From Lysinibacter sp. HNR (GTDB lineage Bacteria > Actinomycetota > Actinomycetes > Actinomycetales > Microbacteriaceae), in NCBI RefSeq assembly GCF_029760935.1, contig NZ_CP121684.1, forward strand, positions 186,001 through 250,000: a DNA stretch of 64,000 nt, read 5' to 3'. The notes below the pieces were generated by a model that worked only from the letters and a program-made list of their open reading frames with translations, ran no database searches and was not told where the DNA came from. Shown here piece by piece: positions 18,072 through 27,174 of the stretch. The first letter of the stretch is position 1. The number at the start of each line of letters is the position of its first letter. A program made the position numbers and the translations under genes.

Positions 18072-18676
18072 GAGCTACTCCATCTCGTGGTTTTCCCTGT
18101 CATCGATCATAATCGTTTTGAGTCGTTCGGGTAAGTCGGCCGCCAATCACCTCGGCCGCCAATCACCTCGGCCGCCAATCACCTCGGCCGCTGACTCCGG
18201 ACCGGGTCTGGTGACGTCACACTCGGTGCTGCCGACAAGATCACAGACCGGCGTTTGACCGTTCCGGGTTATTAAACCGGAGTGCCCTTGGCTAAACGGT
18301 ACCCACACCCTCCCCCGCGAAGAGGGTCAACATTTCTCCACGAGCACGGTTGTGATGTTGTCGGCGGAAATATTTCTGAAGCGTATCTTGGGCGGGGTCG
18401 ATTGTATACAAATCCCCTGTTTGTCTACGAAGGCGCTATACACAAAAAGCTAGTATTCGCAGGAACTATAGCTGCAAAAATAATAAGTATTATGGTCGGC
18501 TCTCGCCAATTTAGCTCTATTATCGAGAGTGTCGGATATTCCAATGCTTGCTACCTTTGTCAGAACCGTGCTCTGCCGTGCTGCCGCGCTGCCGTGCGCG
18601 AACGATCGTGATGACACTGTCGATAGCTAGCTGTTCCGGTGGCGATAAGAAGTGCCAGGGAAAACAGCACCGGTTC
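18072..18676. other. Gene-free stretch with a short tandem repeat and an AT-rich core
   Basis: No convincing gene. The left part has the 16-base tandem repeat described separately. The region 18390-18540 is AT-rich and unlike the flanks. An open frame at 18282-18611 has no family features and no ribosome site. Confidence 0.5.
18138..18185 (+). repeat. Three tandem copies of a 16-base unit
   Basis: GGCCGCCAATCACCTC is repeated three times head to tail without a mismatch, followed by a partial fourth copy (GGCCGC). It lies upstream of the DUF1801 gene and is non-coding. Confidence 0.9.
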
Positions 18677-19705
18677 TTACCCACCAACCTCAACCCGCGG
18701 CAATAACCACTGCGCTCTTCGCACCACCAGGTCTGGCCGAATCAGGTGGTGGTTTGGTGCAACACTGTTCCCCGAGGTCAGTAGGTCGAGTGCCCGGGCG
18801 GCAACCTCTCCGAGGGGTTGCGCGACGCTTGTGAACCCTAGGGCGGCAGCCGTGGGGGTGTTGTCGTAGCCGCTGACGGGTATTGAGCCGGAGGATGCCA
18901 GGATAGCGCCGAGAGCCAGGGTGTCGCTGGCACACACCACCGCGTCCACGCCCCCGGGGAACGACATGAGTTCGAGCATCGCCGCCTCGCCCCGGCTGAC
19001 CTCGTCGGTGGCGGAGGTTTCCAAGAGCGTGATCTCGGGGAGGGCAAGGCCGCTGTTTTCAGTCATGGCTTGGAGCCATCCGCGCCTGCGATCCTCACCC
19101 GTTCCCGAGGGGCCGGGCCAGCCAATGTAGCCTACGCGGGTGTGGCCCTGCTGGAGCCGGTGCACGGTGGAGTCGTAGAGGCCCGAGTAGCCGTCAACAT
19201 CCACCCAGCGGTGCCCGGATGTGGCCATGTCGTCTGCTCCCCAGGGGCGGCCGAAGGTGACAAACGTGTGTTTGTTGTCGAGGAGCCAGGTAATGCGGGG
19301 ATCATTGTGGAAGGTCGAGGTAAGCACAAATGCGTCAACGTCGGCACCGTCGCTGAGGCGTGCAAACTGGGCGATTTCTTCTTCGGGGTCGCTCGCGGTG
19401 AAGAGAAGCACGCGAAGATTTTTGTGTTCGGCCTGTTCGGTGAGGGCGTGTAGGAAACGATCGAGTACGGAGCCGGAGATGCCGTTGGTCTCGGGGTCTA
19501 AGCGGATTCCGATGGTGGAGCTCTTGCGGGTGCGCAGGCGACGGGCAGAAGCGTGGGGGCGGTAACCCAGGCTGGTAATGGCCTTTTGTACGCGCTCGCG
19601 GGTTTCTGGTCGCACGATATCGGGGGAGTTGATCACGTTTGACACGGTTTGCCTGGATACCCGGGCGGCGAGAGCGACGTCTTCGATGGTGGGAAGTTGG
19701 GGCAC
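18677..19705 (-). CDS. LacI-family repressor of the adjacent sugar operon
   Basis: About 342 residues from GTG 19705, which has GAAAGG upstream and puts the DNA-binding helix at the usual place (PTIEDVALAARVSRQTVSNV, then an INSPDIVRPETRERV hinge lead-in). An ATG at 19747 would add 14 residues, but a candidate operator lies inside that stretch, so it is probably leader. The C-terminal part is a periplasmic-binding-protein-like ligand domain (FVTFGRPWGADD, GYIGWPGPSGTGEDRR, VVCASDTLALG, SVAQPLGE). Three operator-like palindromes flank its start and the divergent ABC operon, pointing to autoregulation and control of that operon. Confidence 0.88.
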   Translation of the reverse strand: MPQLPTIEDVALAARVSRQTVSNVINSPDIVRPETRERVQKAITSLGYRPHASARRLRTRKSSTIGIRLDPETNGISGSVLDRFLHALTEQAEHKNLRVLLFTASDPEEEIAQFARLSDGADVDAFVLTSTFHNDPRITWLLDNKHTFVTFGRPWGADDMATSGHRWVDVDGYSGLYDSTVHRLQQGHTRVGYIGWPGPSGTGEDRRRGWLQAMTENSGLALPEITLLETSATDEVSRGEAAMLELMSFPGGVDAVVCASDTLALGAILASSGSIPVSGYDNTPTAAALGFTSVAQPLGEVAARALDLLTSGNSVAPNHHLIRPDLVVRRAQWLLPRVEVGG

Positions 19706-19721
19706 TCCGCAGCCTTTCGTA

Positions 19722-19735
19722 ATTGATCGTTCAAA
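19722..19735. promoter_or_regulatory. LacI operator, imperfect copy at the repressor gene
   Basis: ATTGATCGTTCAAA matches the TTTGAACGTTCAAA palindrome at 12 of 14 positions and lies just upstream of the repressor's GTG. It is suited to autoregulation. Confidence 0.55.
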
Positions 19736-19855
19736 TGTGATTGCCATGCTATACCATCGCGACTTTTTGGGTTGTGTCTGGGGTGGGCTGGAGAGGTGCC
19801 TCTCCGGTCTGGATAAGTTCGTGCTGTCCCGCCGGGGTAATCCCACGCTCCTCTT

Positions 19856-19885
19856 TTGACAAAGATGAAGAGTTCGAGGTACCTT
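19856..19885 (+). promoter_or_regulatory. Candidate promoter of the sugar ABC operon
   Basis: TTGACA (19856-19861) and TACCTT (19880-19885) are spaced by 18 bases. The -10 box is weak. Two perfect operators lie immediately downstream, where a bound repressor would block transcription. Confidence 0.4.
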
Positions 19886-19896
19886 TAGAGCGCGGG

Positions 19897-19910
19897 TTTG
19901 AACGTTCAAA
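19897..19910. promoter_or_regulatory. LacI operator, perfect palindrome 1
   Basis: TTTGAACGTTCAAA is a perfect 14-base palindrome with the CG centre typical of LacI-family operators. An identical copy lies 35 bases downstream. Confidence 0.8.
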
Positions 19911-19931
19911 TATAACTCACAATGTTTGGCA

Positions 19932-19945
19932 TTTGAACGTTCAAA
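19932..19945. promoter_or_regulatory. LacI operator, perfect palindrome 2
   Basis: This is a second identical TTTGAACGTTCAAA. Centre-to-centre distance to the first copy is 35 bases, near a whole number of helical turns, which would allow cooperative binding on one face. Confidence 0.8.
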
Positions 19946-20048
19946 CTTACGGGCTGATGCGATCACGCACCGGCCTCACACGACGCGTGAACCGGAGTGC
20001 TTTAGGGCTTAACGAGCACCACACGCGTGAGTAGCAAGGAGAATAACA

Positions 20049-21293
20049 ATGCAAAGAAGCACATCCCGATGGATTGCGGCAGCCGGAATCATGACGGCGG
20101 GGGCACTCGTGCTCACAGCTTGTGGGGGGTCACAGTTTGGTGGGGAGGAATCTACGCCGGGCGGTGACTCGGGGCTTTCTGTGCTCATCGGTTCCTCCGG
20201 GGAGGCAGAAACCACTGCGGTGCAGGATGCTGTTGCCGCCTGGTCGAAAGAGTCTGGTACGGGCGCAAACGTGAGCGCAGCATCCGACCTTAACCAGCAA
20301 TTGAGCCAGGGATTCGCGGCGGGTAAGCCCGCAGACGTCTTCTATGTTTCGCTTGACTCCCTCGCTGGGTTTGCCGCAAACGGTTCGCTCTATGCTTACG
20401 GCGATCAGCTTTCCAATAGGGATGATTTCTATCCCTCGCTCGTAGAAGCTTTCACCTATGACGGAAAGTTCTACTGCGCCCCCAAAGACTTCTCCACCCT
20501 CGGACTTGTCATCAACGACGCTCTCTGGGCCGAGGCCGGACTCACCGAGACAGATATCCCCACCACCTGGGATGAGCTCACCGCTGTAACGGCAACGCTC
20601 GCCAATAATGGGCGTCCGGGGCTCGTTCTCTCGCCCGAATACGCTCGTGTCGGGGCCTTCATGGTTCAGGCCGGTGGAACGCTCCTGAATGCGGATCAGA
20701 CCGAGGCCACGGTGGATACTCCAGAAAATGCCGCCGGACTTGACTATGTGAAGTCGCTGCTTGATAGCGGTAGCGCTCAGTTCACCACCGACCTTGGTTC
20801 GGGTTGGGGAGGAGAGGCCTTTGGTAAGGAACAGGCCGCAATGACAATTGAGGGCAACTGGATCACGGGTGCCCTCTCAGCTGACTACCCCGATATCGAA
20901 TACACCATCGCGGAGCTTCCCGCCGGACCCGCCGGACCTGGAACGCTGCAGTTCACGAACTGCTGGGGAATTGCAGAAGACAGCCCCAATAAAGAGGCCG
21001 CGCTCGACCTGGTGGAGTTCCTCACCAGCACCGACTCTCAGCTGGAGTTCTCCGACGCTTTTGGTGTAATGCCCTCTGTGCAGTCGGCGGCTGAGGACTG
21101 GAAGAATGCAAACCCCGCGCTGGTTCCCTTCCTGAACTCCGTTGATTTTGCGGCGAGCATGCCCTCGCTCAGAGGAGCATCCGACGTGATTAGCGACCTC
21201 AACTCGCAGCTTGAATCGCTGGCGACGGGTAACCCCGCCGCTATGCTCGCCTCCGCGCAAAGAAACATGGAGGCCGTGGTTTCGGGCCGCTAA
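20049..21293 (+). CDS. Sugar ABC importer, substrate-binding lipoprotein
   Basis: A 414-residue family 1 extracellular solute-binding protein. The signal peptide ends in the lipobox LTAC (Cys about 25), followed by a Gly/Ser linker. The domain pattern fits carbohydrate binders: TTWDELTAVTATLANNG, MTIEGNWITGAL, and the late NCWGIAEDSPNKEAALDLVEFLT. AAGGAG lies upstream of the ATG. First gene of an operon with two permeases and a glycosidase, under the LacI regulator; the ligand is probably an oligosaccharide with glucosyl units. Confidence 0.88.
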   Translation: MQRSTSRWIAAAGIMTAGALVLTACGGSQFGGEESTPGGDSGLSVLIGSSGEAETTAVQDAVAAWSKESGTGANVSAASDLNQQLSQGFAAGKPADVFYVSLDSLAGFAANGSLYAYGDQLSNRDDFYPSLVEAFTYDGKFYCAPKDFSTLGLVINDALWAEAGLTETDIPTTWDELTAVTATLANNGRPGLVLSPEYARVGAFMVQAGGTLLNADQTEATVDTPENAAGLDYVKSLLDSGSAQFTTDLGSGWGGEAFGKEQAAMTIEGNWITGALSADYPDIEYTIAELPAGPAGPGTLQFTNCWGIAEDSPNKEAALDLVEFLTSTDSQLEFSDAFGVMPSVQSAAEDWKNANPALVPFLNSVDFAASMPSLRGASDVISDLNSQLESLATGNPAAMLASAQRNMEAVVSGR

Positions 21294-21315
21294 CCCGATC
21301 GTCTCGCGATAACCC

Positions 21316-22545
21316 ATGCACACATCACGCAACACCCCCGTCTCGGAGGGACCGAACGGCGGCGGTGTGACAACGGTTCCCGGGCGACGCCACAAGCCTC
21401 GCAGGGACCCGAGTCGTCACACAGCCGCGGGTTGGCTCTTCACCTCCCCCATGCTGATTATTCTGGGACTCTTTCTGGTTGTCCCTGTTCTCATGGCGCT
21501 CTGGGTGAGTTTTTCCGATTGGACGGGACGGGGGAGTCCTTTTGCAAGTAGCGTTTCCTTCATTGGCCTCGACAACTATGAACAACTGTTTGTGGGTGGA
21601 GGATTGCCCCAGAGGGATTTGGGTATCGCCCTGCGTAACAACGCCTGGTACGTACTGCTGGTTGTCCCCATACAAACAGTAGTTTCGCTGTTTCTTGCCG
21701 TCCTGGTGAACCGTCGGATACTTCGTGGACGGGGCTTTTTCCGCACCGCCTTCTACTTTCCCTCGGTCACAAGTTCGGTGGCCATTACCGTGGTGTGGCT
21801 TTTCCTCTTTGGGGCTAGCGGGGCTGTGAATAAGGTTCTCTCGTGGCTCGGAATCAACGGACCCAGCTGGTTTCAGGATCCTTCGGGGGTTGTACACAAC
21901 GCCCTTGGAGCAATCGGGATCACCGAGGGTCCCTCCTTTCTGACCGACACCCCCGTCTTGGGTCTGTCGCTGTGGGAGTGGCTGGGAGGGCCGTCGGTGG
22001 CGATGTCCGCTTTTATCCTCATGGCCGTTTTCACCACGAGCGGAACCTTCATGCTCCTGTTCATCGCCGCCCTGCAGAACCTGAGCGGCGAAACCCAAGA
22101 GGCCGCGATGATGGATGGCGCAAACGGGTGGCAGCGCTTCTGGCGCATTACTCTTCCCCAGCTTCGCCCCACGCTTTTCACCGTTCTCACCCTGGGTCTG
22201 ATCGGTGCGTGGCAGGTGTTTGACCAGATCTACACCGGCACGCAGGGCGGCCCGGGCAAGACCACCGTTACCCCGGCATACCTCTCCTACACCGCGGCTT
22301 TCGAGAGCCAGGAGTGGGGACGGGGTGCGGCCATCGCGTTTGTGCTCTTTGTGATTATTGTGGCCTTTACCGTGTTGCAGCAGTGGATACTTCGCGATCG
22401 TGCTGTTTCGCGCCGTCGCCGCCGTGTCTACGAACCGACCGACCGGCCACAATCGGAGCGGTCAGTTCGGTCAACAGGGCAGCAGGCCGCTCGGTCAACC
22501 TCTCAACAAACCGTTCCGCCAACCTCCAAGGAAGGTGACTCATGA
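21316..22545 (+). CDS. Sugar ABC importer permease, MalF-like
   Basis: A 409-residue inner-membrane permease with six or more hydrophobic helices. The EAA loop reads EAAMMDGANGWQRFWRITLPQL, the docking site for the ATPase. There is no ATPase gene here, as is usual for actinobacterial sugar importers that share a MsiK/UgpC-type ATPase. The last ~35 residues are an Arg/Ser/Gln/Thr repeat tail with no family counterpart, encoded by CGGTCA-type DNA repeats. It overlaps the next permease gene by four bases. Confidence 0.88.
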   Translation: MHTSRNTPVSEGPNGGGVTTVPGRRHKPRRDPSRHTAAGWLFTSPMLIILGLFLVVPVLMALWVSFSDWTGRGSPFASSVSFIGLDNYEQLFVGGGLPQRDLGIALRNNAWYVLLVVPIQTVVSLFLAVLVNRRILRGRGFFRTAFYFPSVTSSVAITVVWLFLFGASGAVNKVLSWLGINGPSWFQDPSGVVHNALGAIGITEGPSFLTDTPVLGLSLWEWLGGPSVAMSAFILMAVFTTSGTFMLLFIAALQNLSGETQEAAMMDGANGWQRFWRITLPQLRPTLFTVLTLGLIGAWQVFDQIYTGTQGGPGKTTVTPAYLSYTAAFESQEWGRGAAIAFVLFVIIVAFTVLQQWILRDRAVSRRRRRVYEPTDRPQSERSVRSTGQQAARSTSQQTVPPTSKEGDS

Positions 22546-23432
22546 GTGACGCGCGCACCCTTCCCACCCTTCCGAGCGGGGGCGGCACGAAGAAGCTCCG
22601 GGGTATTTTCCCCTCGGCGGCCACCTCGGTTCTCTACGCAATTCTTGTGGTAATCGCGATTGTCTATGTGGCTCCGTTCCTCATCAGCATCGCAACTTCT
22701 TTTAAGAGCGATGCCGAGGCCGCTGCGGATCCGCTCTCGCTGATTCCGCAGACCTGGACAACCGCGGCCTACTCGCGACTGTTTCTGAACTCTGACTTTC
22801 CCACGTGGTTTACAAATTCCGCAATCGTGACCGTTCTGGTGACGGCTGGCCGGGTGTTTCTGAACTCGCTTGCCGGATACGCTCTGGCACGGCTTAACTT
22901 TCGGGGGAGAAACATTATCTTCGCGGGACTTGTTGCGGTTATGGCCGTGCCCGCCGTGGTTTTGCTTATCCCCAAATTTCTCGTGATTAATCAATTGGGG
23001 ATGTACGACACCTACGCGGGCATGATAGTTCCCCTCCTGATGGATGCCGCGGGTATCTTTATCATGAAGAACTTCTTCGAATCGATACCGTCCAGTGTGG
23101 AGGAACAGGCCCGGCTCGACGGGGCCGGAACGTTTCGTGTGTTCTGGTCGGTGGTGCTCCCGATGGCCAGGCCCGCCCTCATCACCATCGTGATCCTGTC
23201 GTTCCAGGGCTCGTGGAACGAGCTCTCACACTTCATCATCTCCACCCAATCGCCCGACCTCACGGTTCTGACAAAGGGCGTGGCCTCGCTCGCCTCGGGT
23301 CAGCTCAGTCAGGGAACTCAATACCCGCTGAAGCTGGCGGCCGCGGTGCTCATGACGATTCCGGTTGCGGTGATGTTCTTTATCTTCCAGCGTCGCATCA
23401 TGAACGCGAGCGATGGAGCGGTTAAAGAATAG
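22542..23432 (+). CDS. Sugar ABC importer permease, MalG-like
   Basis: A 296-residue permease with six membrane segments and the EAA loop EQARLDGAGTFRVFWSVVLPMA. It ends in QRRIMNASDGAVKE, a typical MalG-type C-terminus. It pairs with the preceding permease and the binding lipoprotein, and starts at an ATGA overlap. Confidence 0.9.
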   Translation: MSDARTLPTLPSGGGTKKLRGIFPSAATSVLYAILVVIAIVYVAPFLISIATSFKSDAEAAADPLSLIPQTWTTAAYSRLFLNSDFPTWFTNSAIVTVLVTAGRVFLNSLAGYALARLNFRGRNIIFAGLVAVMAVPAVVLLIPKFLVINQLGMYDTYAGMIVPLLMDAAGIFIMKNFFESIPSSVEEQARLDGAGTFRVFWSVVLPMARPALITIVILSFQGSWNELSHFIISTQSPDLTVLTKGVASLASGQLSQGTQYPLKLAAAVLMTIPVAVMFFIFQRRIMNASDGAVKE

Positions 23433-23593
23433 TGTCGCCGCGGTATTGGGCTATTACGAGCAGACCCGCCACACCCAGAGACGTAAGCTCGCCGCCCCAT
23501 ATGTCGCCACCGCCGCCCCGTATCTCTCAGGTCAACCCGCCTTTTTAGTAATCGTAAATCTTAAAGAATCTTAAAAAATTGAGGAGTATCCAC

Positions 23594-25657
23594 ATGTCTC
23601 ACCCGGAACAACAACCGCTGCAGCCGCTGCTCCACGACGCCGCGGTGGTGCTCTCCGCACCCACCCAGGTCTGGTCTGACCACTCGGGCAGAATGTCTCA
23701 GGGCATTCACGGCGTATATCACTCGGACACCCGAGTGTTTGGTATCCATCGATTGACGATCGGTGGGAAACAGCCCGAACACATTTCTACCGAGGCAATT
23801 TCGGCCCGGGCCGCGCGCTTTGTGTCGCTTGCCCGGAACATCGACGATAGCGGGCCCGACCCCCGTGTGAGGGTTGAGGTCCTGCGCGAGGCTGCCGCCG
23901 GTGTCGTCAGCGAAACGATCACGGTTCGTTCGGCGCGTGTCGAAGCTGTGGAAACTCGTGTGGAACTGAGCCTCGGCGCAGACTTTGCCGAGTTGCAGGT
24001 GGTGAAGGCCGGTCTGGGTGACCCGACGGGAACCGGAACCAAGGCCGGTTCGGACGGTGCTGAATCACACGAAGGCAACACGGTGCGCACGGAGTTGCGG
24101 CGTGCTGAGGCGGGGGACACTATCCTCACCCTGTCTCACGCGCCGGTGGAGGCGGTGTTGAGCAGCCCGGATGCGGAGATCGCGTACGATGCGGCAAACG
24201 CGATTGTCACCCTCGCCTGGAACATCACCATTCCCGCGCGTTCCGAGGTAACCCTGGGATGGTCGGTGACGCTTCACGACTCCTCGGCGGTGGTTGCCGG
24301 TGCTCCCGGCAATCCCGAGTGGGCCGATATCACGATTGAGTCCGACGATTCGCGATTGGGCAATTGGGTTACCCGCGCCCTCGAAGACCTGGACGCGCTC
24401 CGGATGACCACCACGGCCCGTCCCAACGACCCGTTCCTCGCAGCCGGGGCACCCTGGTTCTTCACTCTTTTTGGGCGAGACTCGATCTGGGCGGCGCGGA
24501 TGCTCCTTCCCTTGGGAACCGAGCTTGCGGCCTCCACTCTGCGCGTCCTCGCGTCGCTTCAGGGCACCACAACCGTGAATGAAACCGCCGAGCAGCCCGG
24601 AAAAATTATGCACGAGCTGCGTCCGGGAGATCTGGTGATCCCGGTCGCAGACGTTTCTCTGCCCCCGCTGTACTACGGAACGGTGGATGCCACCGCGCTG
24701 TGGGTGTGCCTCCTCGTGGATGCGTGGCGCTGGGGCCTTGCGGAGGAGCAGGTGCAGGAGTTGCTTCCCAATATGGTGGCAGCCCTCACCTGGATGCGTG
24801 ACTTTGGTGACAGCGACGGCGATGGCTTCTTGGAGTACGTTGACCTTACGGGTCACGGCCTGGCGAATCAGGGGTGGAAGGACTCGGGAGACTCGGTGCA
24901 GTGGCAGGATGGAAAGCTTGCCGAGGGCCCCATCGCGCTGTGTGAGGTGCAGGCGTACGCATACGAGGCCGCGGCGGGTGCGGCGGAAATTCTTGAACAC
25001 TTTGGTCGGGGAGACGAGGCTGCGACGTGGCGTGATTGGGCTCAGACGCTGGCGGAGCGATTCCGTGAGTCCTTCTGGATTCCCGCGAGCGACGGCGCGT
25101 ACCCCGCGATTGCGCTTGATGCTCAAAAACGTCCGGTGGATACCGTGACCAGCAACATTGGTCACATCTTGGGAACCGGGTTGCTGAACCCCGATGAAGA
25201 AAAGCTGATTGCGGCACGCCTGGTTTCACCCGAACTTAATTCGGGATTTGGACTGCGCACCATGTCCACCGAGGCGGCGGGCTTTTGGCCTCTCAGCTAT
25301 CACGGTGGTTCGGTGTGGGCACACGATACGGCGATTGCGATTCAGGGCTTGACCCGCTCCGGGTTCCACGCGGAGGCTGCTGAGCTGAGTCGGGGACTCC
25401 TGGCCGTTGCTGAGGCTTTTGACTATCGGATGCCCGAGCTGCACTCGGGTGACTCACGCACCGACGTTCGGGTTCCTGCCCCGTATCCGGCCGCGTGCCG
25501 CCCGCAGGCCTGGTCATCGGCGGCCGCCGTTGCGGTGCTTTCCTCGGCGCTTGATCTGACCCCGGCAAACGCGGCAAACACGCTGGCTTCTGCCGCGACC
25601 GGTTCCCTTGGCGGGGTGCGGGTGTCGGGCGTTCGTGGGACGGGCTCCCCGATGTAG
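23594..25657 (+). CDS. Glycogen-debranching-type glycosidase (GDE_N_bis plus (alpha/alpha)6 domain)
   Basis: About 687 residues from ATG 23594, which has GAGGAG upstream. The N-terminal third (VLSAPTQVWSDHSGRM, GVYHSDTRVFG) matches the N-terminal domain of bacterial amylo-alpha-1,6-glucosidase-like proteins. The C-terminal part is an (alpha/alpha)6 toroid with FTLFGRDSIWAARMLLPLG, a MHELRPGDL loop and a WKDSGDSVQW region. No signal peptide, so it acts in the cytoplasm on what the importer brings in. Linkage and substrate are unknown; an alpha-glucoside is the best guess. The short tandem repeat begins six bases after the stop. Confidence 0.78.
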   Translation: MSHPEQQPLQPLLHDAAVVLSAPTQVWSDHSGRMSQGIHGVYHSDTRVFGIHRLTIGGKQPEHISTEAISARAARFVSLARNIDDSGPDPRVRVEVLREAAAGVVSETITVRSARVEAVETRVELSLGADFAELQVVKAGLGDPTGTGTKAGSDGAESHEGNTVRTELRRAEAGDTILTLSHAPVEAVLSSPDAEIAYDAANAIVTLAWNITIPARSEVTLGWSVTLHDSSAVVAGAPGNPEWADITIESDDSRLGNWVTRALEDLDALRMTTTARPNDPFLAAGAPWFFTLFGRDSIWAARMLLPLGTELAASTLRVLASLQGTTTVNETAEQPGKIMHELRPGDLVIPVADVSLPPLYYGTVDATALWVCLLVDAWRWGLAEEQVQELLPNMVAALTWMRDFGDSDGDGFLEYVDLTGHGLANQGWKDSGDSVQWQDGKLAEGPIALCEVQAYAYEAAAGAAEILEHFGRGDEAATWRDWAQTLAERFRESFWIPASDGAYPAIALDAQKRPVDTVTSNIGHILGTGLLNPDEEKLIAARLVSPELNSGFGLRTMSTEAAGFWPLSYHGGSVWAHDTAIAIQGLTRSGFHAEAAELSRGLLAVAEAFDYRMPELHSGDSRTDVRVPAPYPAACRPQAWSSAAAVAVLSSALDLTPANAANTLASAATGSLGGVRVSGVRGTGSPM

Positions 25658-25662
25658 GGTTT

Positions 25663-25718
25663 GGCTGTTTGGCTGTTTGGCTGTTTGGCTGTTTGGCTGT
25701 TTGGCTGTTTGGCTGTTT
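25663..25718 (+). repeat. Octanucleotide tandem repeat, seven GGCTGTTT units
   Basis: Seven perfect head-to-tail copies of GGCTGTTT begin six bases after the glycosidase stop codon and decay into GGCTTATG. The unit length is not a multiple of three, but the array is outside the coding frame, so slippage would change only spacing to the downstream hairpin. Confidence 0.92.
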
Positions 25719-25762
25719 GGCTTATGGGTAGTTATTGTCTGAAGCTGTATCGTTTCCGGGGA

Positions 25763-25800
25763 GGGGGAGGCCGCGACGCTAGTGCACCGCGGCCCCCCCC
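25763..25800. terminator. GC-rich hairpin between convergent genes
   Basis: GGCCGCG pairs with CGCGGCC, extended by a G5/C5 stretch across one mismatch. There is no run of T, so it is a strong hairpin but not a textbook terminator. It lies between the glycosidase and the leftward protease gene. Confidence 0.45.
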
Positions 25801-25832
25801 GGTAATGAGTAGACGATGGTGGTCGGGTAGCT

Positions 25833-26720
25833 TTAGGGCTGAGCTGGCTCAGGGTCCAGCTTTGGGTAAATCTGAGTCATATTACCTAAGAATCCAAAGT
25901 CGGGTGCGGACGTTGAGGCAAAGATGCCAGGGGAGCCCTGAGCTGCACAGGGCTCTGCTCCTCTGGAAACGACTCCGATCTGTATATAGTTGCCATTTTT
26001 CAGTTTTTTGACGAGGGGTCCTCCTGAGTCGCCGTTACATGCGCCGGAGCCCTTTTTTCCAGCGCAGATATATTCGTCAGTAAAGTACCCCGGGGCTTCG
26101 TTCTCGAATGTCACTTCACATTCCTCGTGAGAAAGGATTGGTATGTTGACGTGCTGGAGGAGTGAAGAAGATGCACCCATGATCCAATCGGTGAGGCCCC
26201 ATCCGACCGCTGTTGCGAGGCTCCCGGGTGTAAGTAACGCGTCGGTTCCCGGTGTGGGCAGTTGAACTGGCCTGATGTTGTGAACGGGTTCCGTGAGTCG
26301 AATCAGGGCAGTGTCGTTTGATTTTTGGATGCTGATGCTTCGTATTTCACGGGCTTGCCCGAGATCTTTATTGGAGACATCTATGCTGCCAACAACGACT
26401 CTCCTGTTCTTCACATCCGTAATGTACTCACCGGGAATATATGACTGAAAGCAGTGTGCTGCGCTGAGTATAAGATCTTGACCGATGAGCGACCCTCCGC
26501 ATCTGTGCTCCTTGTTGTATTGGATGGAGGCCATGAAGGGAAATTGGTCCGCAGCAGCGTTAGTGCCTCCAATGATGTAGGGATCGGCTTCCGAGATGGC
26601 CTCTATTTCCTCGACAGAGCTGGGGGGAGATTCCTGTGCCTGTGCGCTCAGAGAACCGGTAGTAATGGTTAACAAGGCAATCGCTATAGAGGCGAGCCCC
26701 GCGATTAATGGTTTACGCAT
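25833..26720 (-). CDS. Secreted trypsin-like serine protease (S1), paralogue 1
   Basis: A 295-residue exported protease. The signal peptide ends in AQAQ (about residue 29), and a short propeptide precedes the IIGGTNAAADQFP activation site. The triad is complete: SAAHC (His), KSNDTALI (Asp) and GDSGGP (Ser). The GACNGDSGGP context and the following SRG suggest trypsin-like subsites; specificity is uncertain. It has GAAGGAG upstream of ATG 26720. It closely resembles the protease at 45.7 kb over the whole length, including the leader, LPTPGTDALL and the C-terminus, and shares a promoter element with it. Confidence 0.92.
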   Translation of the reverse strand: MRKPLIAGLASIAIALLTITTGSLSAQAQESPPSSVEEIEAISEADPYIIGGTNAAADQFPFMASIQYNKEHRCGGSLIGQDLILSAAHCFQSYIPGEYITDVKNRRVVVGSIDVSNKDLGQAREIRSISIQKSNDTALIRLTEPVHNIRPVQLPTPGTDALLTPGSLATAVGWGLTDWIMGASSSLLQHVNIPILSHEECEVTFENEAPGYFTDEYICAGKKGSGACNGDSGGPLVKKLKNGNYIQIGVVSRGAEPCAAQGSPGIFASTSAPDFGFLGNMTQIYPKLDPEPAQP

Positions 26721-26761
26721 TTGTCTTCTCCTTCAAGTGGTTCATTTGTTTAGGATTTAAC

Positions 26762-26772
26762 AAGTTAGCATA
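26762..26772 (-). promoter_or_regulatory. Promoter element shared by the two protease genes (copy 1)
   Basis: Read on the minus strand, TATGCTAACTT lies 42 bases upstream of the protease start. The identical 11 bases occur upstream of the paralogue at 45646. TATGCT would serve as a -10 box. Confidence 0.5.
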
Positions 26773-27174
26773 TCTAAAAATAGTAAACAATTATTGCTTG
26801 CATTAAACAACTAAATCTTAATTAACCGCGTGGGGCGCAAAAGACCCGTGGGTATTAGAGGTGTTTACTGGCGTAAAGCATGTTCGTCTTCGTTTTAAAG
26901 CTCTGGTTGAAACGTATTTGAATCTCCCGTAGAAGGTGTTTCTGTTTCGGTTTCTTTGGGTGGATTCACACGGGTTTCTCAGAAAAATAACGTTTGGATA
27001 ACGGGTCTGAGTCTGGTTGTCGGCCACCTCAGGGTGTCCCGTCGCGTTTGCCTGAGTTGAATCCGCTGTTGTGAGAGGTTGCAGATGAGTACCATGGGTT
27101 TCAGTAGTGTTTTCCCGATGTGGGGACTAGCCGCGCATCAACGCTAGGTGATTACAGCCCTCAGGAGGCTTCAA
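26773..27174. other. AT-rich intergenic stretch
   Basis: No convincing gene. The left edge is AT-rich leader of the protease gene. The rest has only short frames without ribosome sites until the AGGAGG at 27163. Confidence 0.5.

Noticed and set aside
18282-18611. Open frame of about 109 codons
   Set aside because: No ribosome site, no family features and an AT-rich composition that does not follow the local codon pattern.
21325-22452. Long antisense frame opposite the MalF-like permease
   Set aside because: Composition-driven shadow of a GC-rich gene, with no domain and many histidine/arginine runs.
24065-25165. Long antisense frame opposite the debranching-type glycosidase
   Set aside because: Shadow frame without motifs; the sense strand has clear family blocks.
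25661-26011. Frame beginning in the octanucleotide repeat (WLFGCLAV repeats)
   Set aside because: The first part only translates the repeat, and the rest is antisense to the protease gene.
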